A DNA stretch of 46,890 bases from an uncultured Acidiferrobacteraceae bacterium (GCA_913062915.1 CAJXWH010000003.1:1-46890), one strand, 5' to 3'. Positions 20,659 through 32,032 are shown, counted from the first letter of the stretch. Program-made: numbers and translations. Notes: generated by a model not told the origin, from the letters alone.

Positions 20659-22791
20659 TCAGACCAGCAGTCTCTTCTCTTGCAAAATGCCGGGCGGCGA
20701 GAATCGCTCCCCGTATGCAATCTGGAGTTCTTTGCAGCGTGCGATGAATCGTTCCCTGCCGTAGGTGTTGACGAACTGGATGTAGCCGCCGGTCCAAGCC
20801 GGTGCACCAATCCCTAAAATCGAACCGATGTTTGCATCGGCCACCGATTGTAAGACCCCCTCCTCGAGACATTTCAGGCTTTCAATTACGGCCCGAAACA
20901 GCATTCGGTCCTTGATATCCTGATCCGGTATGAAATGATCCGCCTGCCGCCAACGATCAAGGCCTGCCCATAGGGATTTGCCGATTTCCGTATAGTCGTA
21001 AAAACCTCTTCCTGCCTTGCGCCCTGGGCGGTCGTGCTGCTTCACCATTGCCCGCAACAACGCGCGGCCTTCGGGTGTTTGATCTGCCTCTTTCTTACGA
21101 AGTCCCATCTTGATCTGGCTCTCATAAATGTCAAGACTAAGAGAGAGGCTGACCTCATCGTGCAATGCCAGCATGCCCACTGGAAAACCGACAGCCCGAC
21201 ACATGGATTCAATACGAACCGGATCGAGCCCCTCGGCAACCATCTGGTTGGCCTCGTCGATCTTGGTGCCGATGGTCCGTGATGTGTAAAAGCCCACGCT
21301 GTCATTCACTACGATAGCGGTTTTTTGAATCTGCCGAGAGAAATCAAATGCCCGTGCCAGTGTCTCATCAGAAGTTTTCTCGCCGATAATAATTTCCAGC
21401 AGCGGCATCTTCTCGACCGGCGAGAAGAAATGCAGCCCGATAAAGTTCGAAGGATTTTTCGCCTTGGAACCCAGGCGGGTGATCGGCAGGGTCGAGGTGT
21501 TCGATGCCCAGATGCCTTCCTCAGCAAGCATGCTCTCGGTCTCGGTCAATACCTGATCTTTGATATCGATACGCTCGAAGACGGCCTCGATAATGAGGTC
21601 GCAGCCCTTAAGGTCCGCGACATCTTCCGTCGGCTGAATGAGCGTCAGCGCGGCAGCGCATTTCTCTGTCGTCATCCGCCCTTTTTCGGCGCGCTTTTCA
21701 AAAAGCCTCTTCGAGTAATGCTTACCGTGCTCAGCAGTCTCCAAACTCGTATCCTTCAAAACCACCTCGATTCCGGCCATGGCAGCCACAAACGCGATGG
21801 CCTGGCCCATCATGCCGGCACCGACGATCCCGAGTTTTTCGACGTTCGATACCGGCACGTCTTTTGGCCGACCGACACCGCCTTTGACCTTGTTCATATC
21901 AAAGAAGAAGGTGTTAATCAAATTCTTGGTCTCAGGTCGAGTAACCAGTCCCGCAAACTTCCGGCTTTCTATCCGCAACGCGACATCGAAATCCATGCGG
22001 CCGGCCTCTACCATGACATCGAGGATGCATTCGGGCGCCGGCAACAGGCCGCGGGTTTTTTTAAACAACATCGCTGAGGCAACACCGATGCGCGACGCAA
22101 TCCTGGGGGCGTTCGAACTGCCGCCGGGGATCTTGTGACCTGGACGGTCCCAGGGTTGTTTAGCGGCATCTGCTTCCTGCTGGACCTCGTTGATCCACGA
22201 CCTGGCCCGGTGGTGCAGTTCCTCCAGGCGTTCTACCGTCTCATCGATCAATCCGGCGGCCAGCGCTTCGACGGGCGAAACCTGCCGGCCCTCAATCAGG
22301 TACGGCATGGCGTCTTCAAGGCCCAGCAGATGGGTCATTCGCACCACGCCCCCCGCGCCGGGCAGCAATCCCAGGGTCACTTCCGGTTGCCCGAGCTTGA
22401 CACTGCGGTCGTTCCAAGCGATACGCCGGTTGCAACACAGGCAGATCTCGAACCCGCCGCCCAGCGCAGCTCCATTGATGGCGGCAACCACGGGAACCGG
22501 TAATCGCTCCAAGCGGCGCATGATCGCCTTCATCGATTCAAGCCCCTCGAAAAATTCCTGCTCGCCACCGGCTTCAATCGATGACAATCTGCGCAGATCA
22601 CCGCCTGCGAAAAAAGTCTTCTTGGCGGACCCTAGGATGACCCCTGCCAGGTGTTCTTCGGCTTCGAGCTTTGCCACCGCCTCGGCCAAGAGGGGTGCAA
22701 ACGACTCGTTCATTAGATTGACCGGCCCTTCCATGTCCATGGTGACAGCAACCACGTTGTTGTCGTCTTTCTGGTAGTGGAACAGATTCAT
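20659..22791 (-). CDS. Bifunctional enoyl-CoA hydratase / 3-hydroxyacyl-CoA dehydrogenase (FadB/FadJ-like)
   Basis: Crotonase half with GGGFEICLCC and LGQPEVTLGLLPGAGG; HAD half with GIVGAGMMGQAIAF and GLHFFSPVEKMPLLEI; start at ATG 22791 preferred over 22845. Confidence 0.94.
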   Translation of the reverse strand: MNLFHYQKDDNNVVAVTMDMEGPVNLMNESFAPLLAEAVAKLEAEEHLAGVILGSAKKTFFAGGDLRRLSSIEAGGEQEFFEGLESMKAIMRRLERLPVPVVAAINGAALGGGFEICLCCNRRIAWNDRSVKLGQPEVTLGLLPGAGGVVRMTHLLGLEDAMPYLIEGRQVSPVEALAAGLIDETVERLEELHHRARSWINEVQQEADAAKQPWDRPGHKIPGGSSNAPRIASRIGVASAMLFKKTRGLLPAPECILDVMVEAGRMDFDVALRIESRKFAGLVTRPETKNLINTFFFDMNKVKGGVGRPKDVPVSNVEKLGIVGAGMMGQAIAFVAAMAGIEVVLKDTSLETAEHGKHYSKRLFEKRAEKGRMTTEKCAAALTLIQPTEDVADLKGCDLIIEAVFERIDIKDQVLTETESMLAEEGIWASNTSTLPITRLGSKAKNPSNFIGLHFFSPVEKMPLLEIIIGEKTSDETLARAFDFSRQIQKTAIVVNDSVGFYTSRTIGTKIDEANQMVAEGLDPVRIESMCRAVGFPVGMLALHDEVSLSLSLDIYESQIKMGLRKKEADQTPEGRALLRAMVKQHDRPGRKAGRGFYDYTEIGKSLWAGLDRWRQADHFIPDQDIKDRMLFRAVIESLKCLEEGVLQSVADANIGSILGIGAPAWTGGYIQFVNTYGRERFIARCKELQIAYGERFSPPGILQEKRLLV

Positions 22792-22807
22792 CGACACACC
22801 GCTCGTG

Positions 22808-24016
22808 TCAGCAGCGCTCGATGAGGGTAGAGATACCCATTCCACCGCCCACGCAGAGCGAGATCATGGCCCGATTAAGGGCGCGGCGCTCCAGTTCATC
22901 CAGCACAGTAGACACCAGGCAGCCGCCGGTCGCGCCCAACGGATGTCCCATGGCAATGGCCCCACCGTTCACGTTGGTGATTTCGTGATCGATATCGAGC
23001 TCCCTCATGTAGCGCAAAGGTACCGAGGCAAAGGCCTCGTTGATTTCCCAGAGGTCAATATCGTTGCGATCCAGGCCGGCCCGGGTCAAGCACTTTCTGG
23101 CAGCAGGCGCGGGCCCGGTGAGCATGATCACCGGATCAGTTGCCAGTACGGCGGTTGCCACCACCCGGCCTCGCGGCTCAAGGCCCAGATCCCTGCCTAC
23201 CTCTTCACTGCCGACCAACACCGCGCTGGCTCCGTCCACGATTCCTGAGGAATTACCGGGCGTGTGTACGTGGTGGATCTTCGAAACCTGCGGATAACGC
23301 GAGAGCGCCATCGCATCAAAACCCATAGCGCCGATTTGCTCGAACGAAGCCTGCAAAGACCCAAGCACTGCCATGTCGGTATTCGGTTTAATGAAATCGT
23401 CACGCTCCAAAATGAGCATGCCGTTTTCATCCTCCACCGGGCAAACCGACCGGTCGAACCAGCCGCTGTCCCGAGCCCGTGTGGCGCGATGTTGACTTTC
23501 CACCGCATAGGCATCCACGTCCTCCCGCGTGTAACTGTCGAGCGTAGCGATGAGATCGGCTCCGATACCCTGGGGCACGGACATCTCCTGCAGCACAAAT
23601 TCAGGATCGGAGAACATAGGCCCCCCGTTGGAGCCCATAGGAACGCGCGACATGCTCTCGACCCCGCCGGCGACGATCAGGTCCTCCCAGCCGGCAACGA
23701 CTTTTGCGGCCGCCATGTTCACGGCTTCCAGCCCCGAAGCGCAAAACCGATCGAGTTGCACCCCTGCTACCGACCAGTCCCAGCCGGCAAACTGTACGGC
23801 GGCCTTGGCAATACACGAACCCTGCTCGCCGACCGGGGCCACACAGCCGAGGATCACGTCATCTACCCGCGCGGTATCAAGATCGTGCCGCGATTGGAGG
23901 TGATTGAGCAGCCCAGCGGCCAGGGCGACGGGCTTGACCTCGTTCAGCGTTCCGCCAACCTTGCCTTTGGAACGGGGCGTGCGAAGGGCATCATAAATAT
24001 ACGCAGTAGCGGTCAT
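22808..24016 (-). CDS. Acetyl-CoA C-acetyltransferase / thiolase
   Basis: MTATAYIYDALRTPRSKGKVGG start; QLDRFCASGLEAVNMA; NVNGGAIAMGHPLGATGG; SLCVGGGMG; ORF track start (24358) is overextended. Confidence 0.94.
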   Translation of the reverse strand: MTATAYIYDALRTPRSKGKVGGTLNEVKPVALAAGLLNHLQSRHDLDTARVDDVILGCVAPVGEQGSCIAKAAVQFAGWDWSVAGVQLDRFCASGLEAVNMAAAKVVAGWEDLIVAGGVESMSRVPMGSNGGPMFSDPEFVLQEMSVPQGIGADLIATLDSYTREDVDAYAVESQHRATRARDSGWFDRSVCPVEDENGMLILERDDFIKPNTDMAVLGSLQASFEQIGAMGFDAMALSRYPQVSKIHHVHTPGNSSGIVDGASAVLVGSEEVGRDLGLEPRGRVVATAVLATDPVIMLTGPAPAARKCLTRAGLDRNDIDLWEINEAFASVPLRYMRELDIDHEITNVNGGAIAMGHPLGATGGCLVSTVLDELERRALNRAMISLCVGGGMGISTLIERC

Positions 24017-24165
24017 ACGGTTCTCCCGGTTCGCGCAGTTGGGACAAAGGATTGTACTGATGAATTCAGTTGGTCGTATTTTTGGGTACCATGAACGAAT
24101 ACCCGATAAAATGTCGCCGGTGATTCGACACGACACCTTAGACTGACCATCAGGAGCGAGACCCC

Positions 24166-25326
24166 ATGCCCTTGCAAACCACGACATCGACTTGGTACAG
24201 CGAGGAACACGGACTCTACACCGAGAGCGTCCGAAAATTCTTTGGCGATGAACTGGCACCGAACATAGAACGCTGGAGCGACGCGGGCATCGTCGACAGG
24301 GATTTCTGGGTGAAGGCCGGTGCAGCCGGTATCCTCGGTGCTGCAATCGAGGAGGCATACGGTGGCGCCGGCGCAGGGATCAGTTTTGATGCGATTACCA
24401 TCTACGAGCAAGCCCGTTGCAGCGACTCCGGCTGGGGATTCGGCATCCAGAGCATTGTGATTCATTATATCCGGGCCTATGGAACCGAGGATCAGAAAGC
24501 GCGCTGGCTGCCTAGACTTGCTACGGGCGAGATGGTCGCAGCCCTTGCTATGACCGAGCCGGACTGCGGCTCCGACGTGCAGTCGGTTCGAACGTCGGCC
24601 ACTAAGGACGCGAACGAATACTTCATCAACGGTTCGAAGACCTTTATCACCAACGGCCAGACGGCCAACCTCATCTGCCTTGCTGCCAAAACCGACAAGG
24701 ACGCCGGTGCCAGTGGCGTATCGTTGATCATGGTTGAGACAGACGGTCTGGAAGGTTTCCGTCGCGGGCAAAACCTTAACAAACTTGGCTTAAAGGCCCA
24801 GGACACAACGGAACTTTTCTTCGAGGATGTACGGATTCCGCAAGACAACCTGCTCGGCATTCAGGAAGGCCAGGGCTTCTATCAACTTATGAATCAACTG
24901 CCCTGGGAGCGTCTGCTCATTGGAATTACGGCACTCGGCGCAATTGATTTTGCACTAGAAGAAACCATCCGCTACGTTCGCGAGCGCAAAGCGTTCGGCA
25001 CACGGGTGATGGACTTTCAAAACACCCGTTTCAAACTTGCCGAGATGAAGACCAAAGCCGAGGTAACGAGGTCTTTCCTAAATGATGGAATCGCGAAACT
25101 TGACGCTGGCACACTGGATGCGGCTACGGCTTCGATGGCTAAGTGGTGGGGCAGTCAAACGCAGTGCGAGATCATGGACGAATGTGTTCAGTTACACGGT
25201 GGTTATGGCTATATGATGGAATACCCCATCACCCGGCTCTACGCAGATGCCCGCGTACAGAAGATCTACGGCGGGACTAACGAGATCATGAAGGAACTCA
25301 TCGCGCGCTCCTTGGACGTTGAATAA
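24166..25326 (+). CDS. Acyl-CoA dehydrogenase (long-chain ACADL-like subfamily)
   Basis: 386 aa; AMTEPDCGSDVQSV, RKAFGTRVMDFQNTRFKLAEM, VQKIYGGTNEIMKELIARSL. Confidence 0.92.
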   Translation: MPLQTTTSTWYSEEHGLYTESVRKFFGDELAPNIERWSDAGIVDRDFWVKAGAAGILGAAIEEAYGGAGAGISFDAITIYEQARCSDSGWGFGIQSIVIHYIRAYGTEDQKARWLPRLATGEMVAALAMTEPDCGSDVQSVRTSATKDANEYFINGSKTFITNGQTANLICLAAKTDKDAGASGVSLIMVETDGLEGFRRGQNLNKLGLKAQDTTELFFEDVRIPQDNLLGIQEGQGFYQLMNQLPWERLLIGITALGAIDFALEETIRYVRERKAFGTRVMDFQNTRFKLAEMKTKAEVTRSFLNDGIAKLDAGTLDAATASMAKWWGSQTQCEIMDECVQLHGGYGYMMEYPITRLYADARVQKIYGGTNEIMKELIARSLDVE

Positions 25327-25363
25327 AAATCTTTTTTGGAATTCTAAGAGTAGAGCTGGTTTC

Positions 25364-25993
25364 ATGAAATTTTTCGACTGCAAAACTGCCCCCTCGCCGC
25401 GACGGGTGCGAATTTTTATCGCCGAAAAAGGCATTGCGGTCGAAACCGTTCCCGTGGATCTGCGATCCAAAGAACAGCTGGGTCTCGAATTTAGAGCCAT
25501 CAATCCCCACTGTACCGTGCCCGTACTCGAACTCGATGATGGCACCCGACTGACCACCACCGCTGGAATATGGCGTTACCTCGAGGCCACATATCCGGAT
25601 CCTGCATTAATGGGTGAGACGCCACAGCAGCGAGGCGTAATTGCGGACCTGCAGTGGCACATTGAGATGAATGGCTTTATGGCCATGGCCGAGTTCCTGC
25701 GCAACTCGACTCCGGCCATGAAAGGACGGGCTCTAACTGGACCGCACGATTATGATCAGATCCCGGAACTCGCCGATAGAGGGAAATTGCGAGTGCAGCG
25801 TTTTTTGGAAGAGATCGATCAAACGATTGGGAACAAGCTCTATGTTGCGGGCGATCGATTTTCAGTCGCCGACATTGACCTCCTGGTATTGATCGATTTT
25901 TCGGCCTGGCGAAAGCTGAGCCTGCCTGAGGGGGCAACGAATGCACGCCGCTGGTACGAGACCGTCCGTGCCCGCCCAAGCGCCCAGCTCTAA
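25364..25993 (+). CDS. Glutathione S-transferase family protein
   Basis: MKFFDCKTAPSPRRVRIFIAEKGI thioredoxin-fold N-terminus; NPHCTVPVLELDDGTRLTTTAGIWRYLE; ATG 25364 chosen (ORF track 25319). Confidence 0.92.
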   Translation: MKFFDCKTAPSPRRVRIFIAEKGIAVETVPVDLRSKEQLGLEFRAINPHCTVPVLELDDGTRLTTTAGIWRYLEATYPDPALMGETPQQRGVIADLQWHIEMNGFMAMAEFLRNSTPAMKGRALTGPHDYDQIPELADRGKLRVQRFLEEIDQTIGNKLYVAGDRFSVADIDLLVLIDFSAWRKLSLPEGATNARRWYETVRARPSAQL

Positions 25994-26022
25994 CTCCTTC
26001 AGAGAGTTGGGAAAGCGCCGTC

Positions 26023-26895
26023 TCAGCCTATCTCGTCTCGGATGACTTTGAATATCTCTGTGAAATCGCCGTCTGGAAACTGCTTCATACCCTTTTGCCA
26101 ATAAGTCGCCACCCGTTCGCAAAGAGACACCGGCGTACCTGCGTCCTTTGCTTCTGAAAGGTAAAGCGCCACATCCTTGTCCATCAATGCCATCCGAAAA
26201 CCTGCGTCATAAGTTGATGTCAAAATTCGGTTCGGGAATTTATCCTGAGTTGCTGAGTTCTGCCCAGTCGAGACGTTTGCCACATCCAGCATGGTCTTCA
26301 TATTGAGACCGTGGCTGAGGCCAAATGCGATCGCTTCAGAAGTTGCCGTCATCGCGACAGCCGACAAATAGTTGTTCAATAACTTCATGGCTTGCCCCTG
26401 TCCGGGCGTCGCGCCCACGAAAAAAACCGAGCCCGCAAACGAATCCAACACCGGACGGATGAGCTCCATACGCTCTGCAGACCCACTCCACATGATCGTC
26501 ACGGTGCCTCGAATAGCGCCGGCTCGACCCCCGCTGACGGGAGCATCAACATAGTCGACACCAGAATCAACCAACGTTTTTACGATCGGGCCTGTAGCCT
26601 CGACTCCCACAGTCGACAAATTGATGAGGGTTTGTGTATTCCGATCTTCGACAGCAACGAGCGACCGAGCGACGTCGAGGGAAGCCGCAGCATCAGGCAC
26701 CGACACGAAAACAACGCGGGCCCCGCGGGCCACATCTGCGATACCAACCCCGACCTCGACCCCGGAGGGAGCTCGATTCTCTGTGCCGGCCTTGTCATAG
26801 ACGATCAACCGGAAACCGCCCCGTGCGAGGTTGGCGGCCATCGGCCCGCCCATGTCTCCAAGACCCACGAATCCGTATTTATCCGAATCAATCAT
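26023..26895 (-). CDS. NAD(P)-dependent oxidoreductase, 3-hydroxyisobutyrate dehydrogenase family
   Basis: 290 aa; GFVGLGDMGGPMAANLARGGF, DAPVSGGRAGAIRGT, GQAMKLLNNYLSA. Confidence 0.92.
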   Translation of the reverse strand: MIDSDKYGFVGLGDMGGPMAANLARGGFRLIVYDKAGTENRAPSGVEVGVGIADVARGARVVFVSVPDAAASLDVARSLVAVEDRNTQTLINLSTVGVEATGPIVKTLVDSGVDYVDAPVSGGRAGAIRGTVTIMWSGSAERMELIRPVLDSFAGSVFFVGATPGQGQAMKLLNNYLSAVAMTATSEAIAFGLSHGLNMKTMLDVANVSTGQNSATQDKFPNRILTSTYDAGFRMALMDKDVALYLSEAKDAGTPVSLCERVATYWQKGMKQFPDGDFTEIFKVIRDEIG

Positions 26896-27041
26896 TTACC
26901 GACCTCCTGATTCCCGTCTAAGACAAATTTCCTGTCGAATCAATGCTGTTTTCGAGTAGACCAACCATAAAAGTGCCCCCTATGCTCAGAATTCGAGGCC
27001 GAAATCTACACAACGAACCGGTGTGTTCGTGCCGAAAACTC

Positions 27042-28280
27042 TCATGGTTGATTTCTTTCGGAATCTCTAAACACAGCATCAATTTCCTCGTTGCTCATTC
27101 CAACTTCGGTCAACACCTCGCGACCGTGCTCACCAAGCCGCGGCTGGGCGCAACGAACGGGGAGCGATCGACGGTCGAAACGATACGGCGTGTCTGGAAT
27201 TTCAAGGGTTCCCTCGGTCGGGTGCTCAAAAGAACGAAAGAACCCCACCGCATTTAAATGGGGATCACGACGAAGATCCGCCAAAGAGTTAACCGGACCC
27301 GAAGGAATTTCGGCTTGCTCAAAAAGTGCTAACCATTCTGTAGTGCTTCGCGTTGAGATGACTTCACTTGCTATCTTGTACAACACATCGATATTGCGGC
27401 TACGCTCAAGCATTGTGACGAAACGTGGGTCCTCCACATAGTCGGGCATACCTGCAAGCTTCCAAAACGACCGCCACTGTCGGTCCGTATACGCAAGCAG
27501 GCAAAGGTATCCGTCCTTGGTTTTGTGTGGACGACGATGGGGCGACAGCGCTCTCACATATCCGGCCTTCCCCTCTTTGGGTTTGAACGTCTCACCATAC
27601 TGATGCTCTACCAAGTTGAAGCTAGCCATCCCTTCAAACATGGAACACTCTAAGTAGGTACCCTTGCCCGTGCGAAGGCGTTTAACATACGCTGCCACCA
27701 GACCGCCTGACGCGATCAGGGCTGAGTTTTTGTCAGCGATTATGGATGGCACCAGTTGTGGCAAACCGTCGCGCTCCCCAAAGAGCCCGGCGATTCCGGA
27801 CTGACCCTGGATAACATCATCATAAGCAGGACGTCCCCCATAAGGACCGTCTTCGCCGTAACCGTGAAGGCCGCCATAGATAATACTGGGGTTGGACTGC
27901 AACACCGCATCTGGGCTGAAGCCGAGCTCTGCGATCTTTTGTGGCCGGATGTTGTGCACGAACATATCGGCCGTCTCGATCAGACGCCACAACGCCGTTC
28001 GCGCCGTCTCACGTTTCAGATCAAGCACGATACTGCGCTTATTCCGGTTACAGCCCAGATAAAGTGCCGACATCCCGGGGTTACGGGCAGGCCCAATCAC
28101 CCTTGTCATGTCACCCTCGGGTGCCTCGACTTTGATCACATCTGCGCCAAAGTCGCCTAGAATTTGAGTCGTATACGGGCCGAAGATAACTGTGGTCAGA
28201 TCGAGTACTCGAACGCCTGAAAGCGGCAAATCGTTCGTATCCGTAGTGCGACTATCCACGCTGCGAAAACCGTCGGCCAA
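27042..28280 (-). CDS. CaiB/BaiF family (class III) CoA-transferase
   Basis: 412 aa; PLSGVRVLDLTTVIFGPYTTQILGDFGADVIKVEAPEGDMTR; RNKRSIVLDLKRE; single-domain length. Confidence 0.94.
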   Translation of the reverse strand: MADGFRSVDSRTTDTNDLPLSGVRVLDLTTVIFGPYTTQILGDFGADVIKVEAPEGDMTRVIGPARNPGMSALYLGCNRNKRSIVLDLKRETARTALWRLIETADMFVHNIRPQKIAELGFSPDAVLQSNPSIIYGGLHGYGEDGPYGGRPAYDDVIQGQSGIAGLFGERDGLPQLVPSIIADKNSALIASGGLVAAYVKRLRTGKGTYLECSMFEGMASFNLVEHQYGETFKPKEGKAGYVRALSPHRRPHKTKDGYLCLLAYTDRQWRSFWKLAGMPDYVEDPRFVTMLERSRNIDVLYKIASEVISTRSTTEWLALFEQAEIPSGPVNSLADLRRDPHLNAVGFFRSFEHPTEGTLEIPDTPYRFDRRSLPVRCAQPRLGEHGREVLTEVGMSNEEIDAVFRDSERNQP

Positions 28281-29412
28281 CCAGTGCGGAAGTAATATTC
28301 ACTTTCTGAATGTCGATTGCGCCGCCCGCGATACCCCAGCCCCAAGCATCGCGCATCTTTTGTTCGATGGGGTACTCACCTGAGTATCCGTAAGCGCCCA
28401 TTAATTGCATTGCGGTGCTGGTCACTTCACGCGTAATTTCGTTGGCAAAACACTTGGCAACCGAACTCTCTCCGATGGAGGGCAGTCCCTGTTCTGCGTT
28501 CACCACCGCGCGGTAGAGAAGCAGACGGGACGCATCGAGTTTCATCTTCATTTCCGCGAGCTGAATCTGCACGGCCTGGAAATCCACCAACGCCTTTCCA
28601 AACTGCTGGCGATCCTGCACGTAAAGTAGCACGTAATCAAAAGCAGACTGCGCACAAGCAAGGCTCATCGTGGTATTGCCACAGCGCTCGAGGTCAAAAG
28701 CCTCCATCAACTGCTTAAATCCTCCGGCTGAAATGATCAGATTACCGATAGGCACCTCGACATTGTCGAAAAACATATCTGCACTCGGAATGCCGCGAAA
28801 TCCCATGTGCTGCTCTGGCTTACCGAAGGTAAACCCAGTCCGATCTTTCTCGACCAACACAGCTCCGATCCCTCGAGCCCCCGGTTCATCAGACATCCTG
28901 CAGTAAACCACATAGGCATCTGCATGCCCGGCCCCTGAACACCATCGCTTCTGACCTTTAACAATGACAGTGTCTCCCTCGATTCTTGCGGTCGTCGTTA
29001 GGTCAGTCAGTGCCGATCCTGCGTTCGGCTCCGACATCGAAACCGCAATCATCATGTTGCCGGAACATACATTAGGCAAGACGCGAAGCCGCAATTCTTC
29101 CGGTGCAAAATGAGCAATCGCCAGCGACGGACCGAAACAAGATTCAAAGACCGGAAACGCCACCGCGATTGAAATTTTGGCAAGTTCTTCAAGGACGAGC
29201 ACAGCATCCAAATGCTTCGCCCCCGCGCCACCATATGCCTCCGGTAGATTGATGCCCAAAAAACCCATCTCGGCAAAACGCTGCACGATCTCAGGTCCGA
29301 CCGGCTCGTCATTTTTCTCTATAATTTTCGCGACACCTGTGAGTTCAACTTCGGCAAATCGACGCGCACTCTCCTGCAGCGCTCGCTGTTCTTCGCTCAA
29401 TGAAAAATCCAA
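28252..29412 (-). CDS. Acyl-CoA dehydrogenase
   Basis: 386 aa; MDFSLSEEQRALQESARRF, VSMSEPNAGSALTDL, DRQQFGKALVDFQAVQIQLAEMKMKL. Confidence 0.92.
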   Translation of the reverse strand: MDFSLSEEQRALQESARRFAEVELTGVAKIIEKNDEPVGPEIVQRFAEMGFLGINLPEAYGGAGAKHLDAVLVLEELAKISIAVAFPVFESCFGPSLAIAHFAPEELRLRVLPNVCSGNMMIAVSMSEPNAGSALTDLTTTARIEGDTVIVKGQKRWCSGAGHADAYVVYCRMSDEPGARGIGAVLVEKDRTGFTFGKPEQHMGFRGIPSADMFFDNVEVPIGNLIISAGGFKQLMEAFDLERCGNTTMSLACAQSAFDYVLLYVQDRQQFGKALVDFQAVQIQLAEMKMKLDASRLLLYRAVVNAEQGLPSIGESSVAKCFANEITREVTSTAMQLMGAYGYSGEYPIEQKMRDAWGWGIAGGAIDIQKVNITSALVGRRFSQRG

Positions 29413-29444
29413 AACTTTTCTCCCACATTTATTCTCCTTACACT

Positions 29445-30650
29445 TTAGCCGCGAACGGCCTCCTTAATCGTGGTCACAATCAAATCGATATCTGCTAATG
29501 GGTTCGCAGCCACCGACCGCAGCCAGCGCTCATCTTCGATCACGCAAGTCGAAAACATACCCGAAGGCAGTTTCGCATGAATTCCGTCGGTATCGAAGTT
29601 ACGCGGACGAAATACAGTTACACCGGTTTTAGGCATCGCCAATAGCTCTATGTTTTCGTCCGCCCGAAGCTTTTCCGCCAGTTGATTCGCCATCTCCATT
29701 ACTCGATCGATTCGCTCGGCGATTCCAGCCCTACCCAGGGCAAGCAGGGTCGCCAATAAACTGATGGCAGCTGCGCCACGGGACCCTTGCACCCCAATGT
29801 TGGGCGTGGTCAGATACCCGCCGCCAAAACTGATGGCCGAATTTGCCAACTCTGGATCACGAAACATTACAAGCGCCGAGTCTTTTGGCTGCATCAACAG
29901 CTTATGCGCAGAAACCGCAACCGAGTCCGCCCCCTCGATGCCGGCAAGCTTATGGAAGTGCGTTGAGCTCAACCGCAGCGGGCCGCCCCAGGCTGCATCC
30001 ACATGTGTCCATCTGGCCTGCCCGATCAATTCCAGGGGATCGATTTCGCCGGTTGCCGTGGTGCCAGCCGTCAAGACCAGGCAGGCATCCGACACGTCAC
30101 CCAGTTGCGAAGTATCGAGTTGGCCTTGTTTACTTGCAGGCACTACCTCAATTGGCAACCGCAACATACGGGCGGCTTTCTGAATGCTCAAATGTGCGGC
30201 CTGCGACGCCACAACTCGTTGCACATCTTTGCTGTCGCGGGCCGCCCAGATCGCAGTCAGATTCGCCAGCGTAGACCCTGAACACATATGGCCACCATGC
30301 ATGCCAAAAAACGGCATTAACCAATCAAAAACACGCTGCTCTGCTTTGATAGCAAACGGAGCAGTAGCCGGATGCAGTAAATTCTGGTTCAACCGGGCAT
30401 TCCAAAGCGCGATCGCCCAAGTGATCCAGGGCGTCGGCGGATCCATATTCGCGAACGCCTCCGGCGCATCGAGCTTAGCTGCCTCCCCAATAACATAGGG
30501 CGACAATAGCTCCAACGTTGCCAACTCACCGAGCCCCGACTCCGGGCACTCCCGGGGTAAATCAGATTTTTTCTCTGGAGTATGGCGAAGCAGAGAAATG
30601 GCATCTTCTAGCTTCCCGTTTGGTGCGAAACTTGGATCTTGATGGGTCAC
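29445..30650 (-). CDS. Pyridoxal-dependent (group II-type) amino acid decarboxylase
   Basis: 401 aa; HMCSGSTLANLTAIWAARD, THVDAAWGGPLRLS, PLP-lysine SVSAHKLLMQPKDSALVMFRDPE. Confidence 0.88.
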   Translation of the reverse strand: MTHQDPSFAPNGKLEDAISLLRHTPEKKSDLPRECPESGLGELATLELLSPYVIGEAAKLDAPEAFANMDPPTPWITWAIALWNARLNQNLLHPATAPFAIKAEQRVFDWLMPFFGMHGGHMCSGSTLANLTAIWAARDSKDVQRVVASQAAHLSIQKAARMLRLPIEVVPASKQGQLDTSQLGDVSDACLVLTAGTTATGEIDPLELIGQARWTHVDAAWGGPLRLSSTHFHKLAGIEGADSVAVSAHKLLMQPKDSALVMFRDPELANSAISFGGGYLTTPNIGVQGSRGAAAISLLATLLALGRAGIAERIDRVMEMANQLAEKLRADENIELLAMPKTGVTVFRPRNFDTDGIHAKLPSGMFSTCVIEDERWLRSVAANPLADIDLIVTTIKEAVRG

Positions 30651-30896
30651 AATGTTGAAAGGCTCTTTTGTTATTGAAAAGATGGATAAATGGTGATAAT
30701 TCGTTACCGTTCGCTTTCCAGACGACCAAATAACCGATTTCCCCTAAAACCGTAACGCCCTTGTAAAATTATAATCACCTCACCAACGGACAACGAGAGC
30801 AGCACCCCAATCTTTGCAGCTCCACCCAGTCACCGCATTCGTCATTTCCGCTTCATCCAAGATTCCCTCCTCCTAAAGAAAAAACAGCTACACACC

Positions 30897-31994
<1,098 letters not shown>

Positions 31995-32032
31995 GGGCTT
32001 TATTTCATACCAAAGACAATCTTCATAATAAA

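Noticed and set aside
21325-22077. 250-aa plus-strand ORF opposite the FadB-like gene (and 23264-24094, 276 aa, opposite the thiolase)
   Set aside because: Antisense to unambiguous genes, rich in Arg/His/Gln, no recognisable motif; typical high-GC shadow ORFs.
24166-25326. Considered DmdC for the ACADs at 24166, 28252 and 41403
   Set aside because: All are about 386 aa with ordinary ACAD architecture; DmdC is about 600 aa.
27042-28280. Considered DddD (DMSP CoA-transferase/lyase) because of the DmdA-like gene
   Set aside because: Only about 412 aa, single CaiB/BaiF domain; DddD is a roughly double-length two-domain protein.
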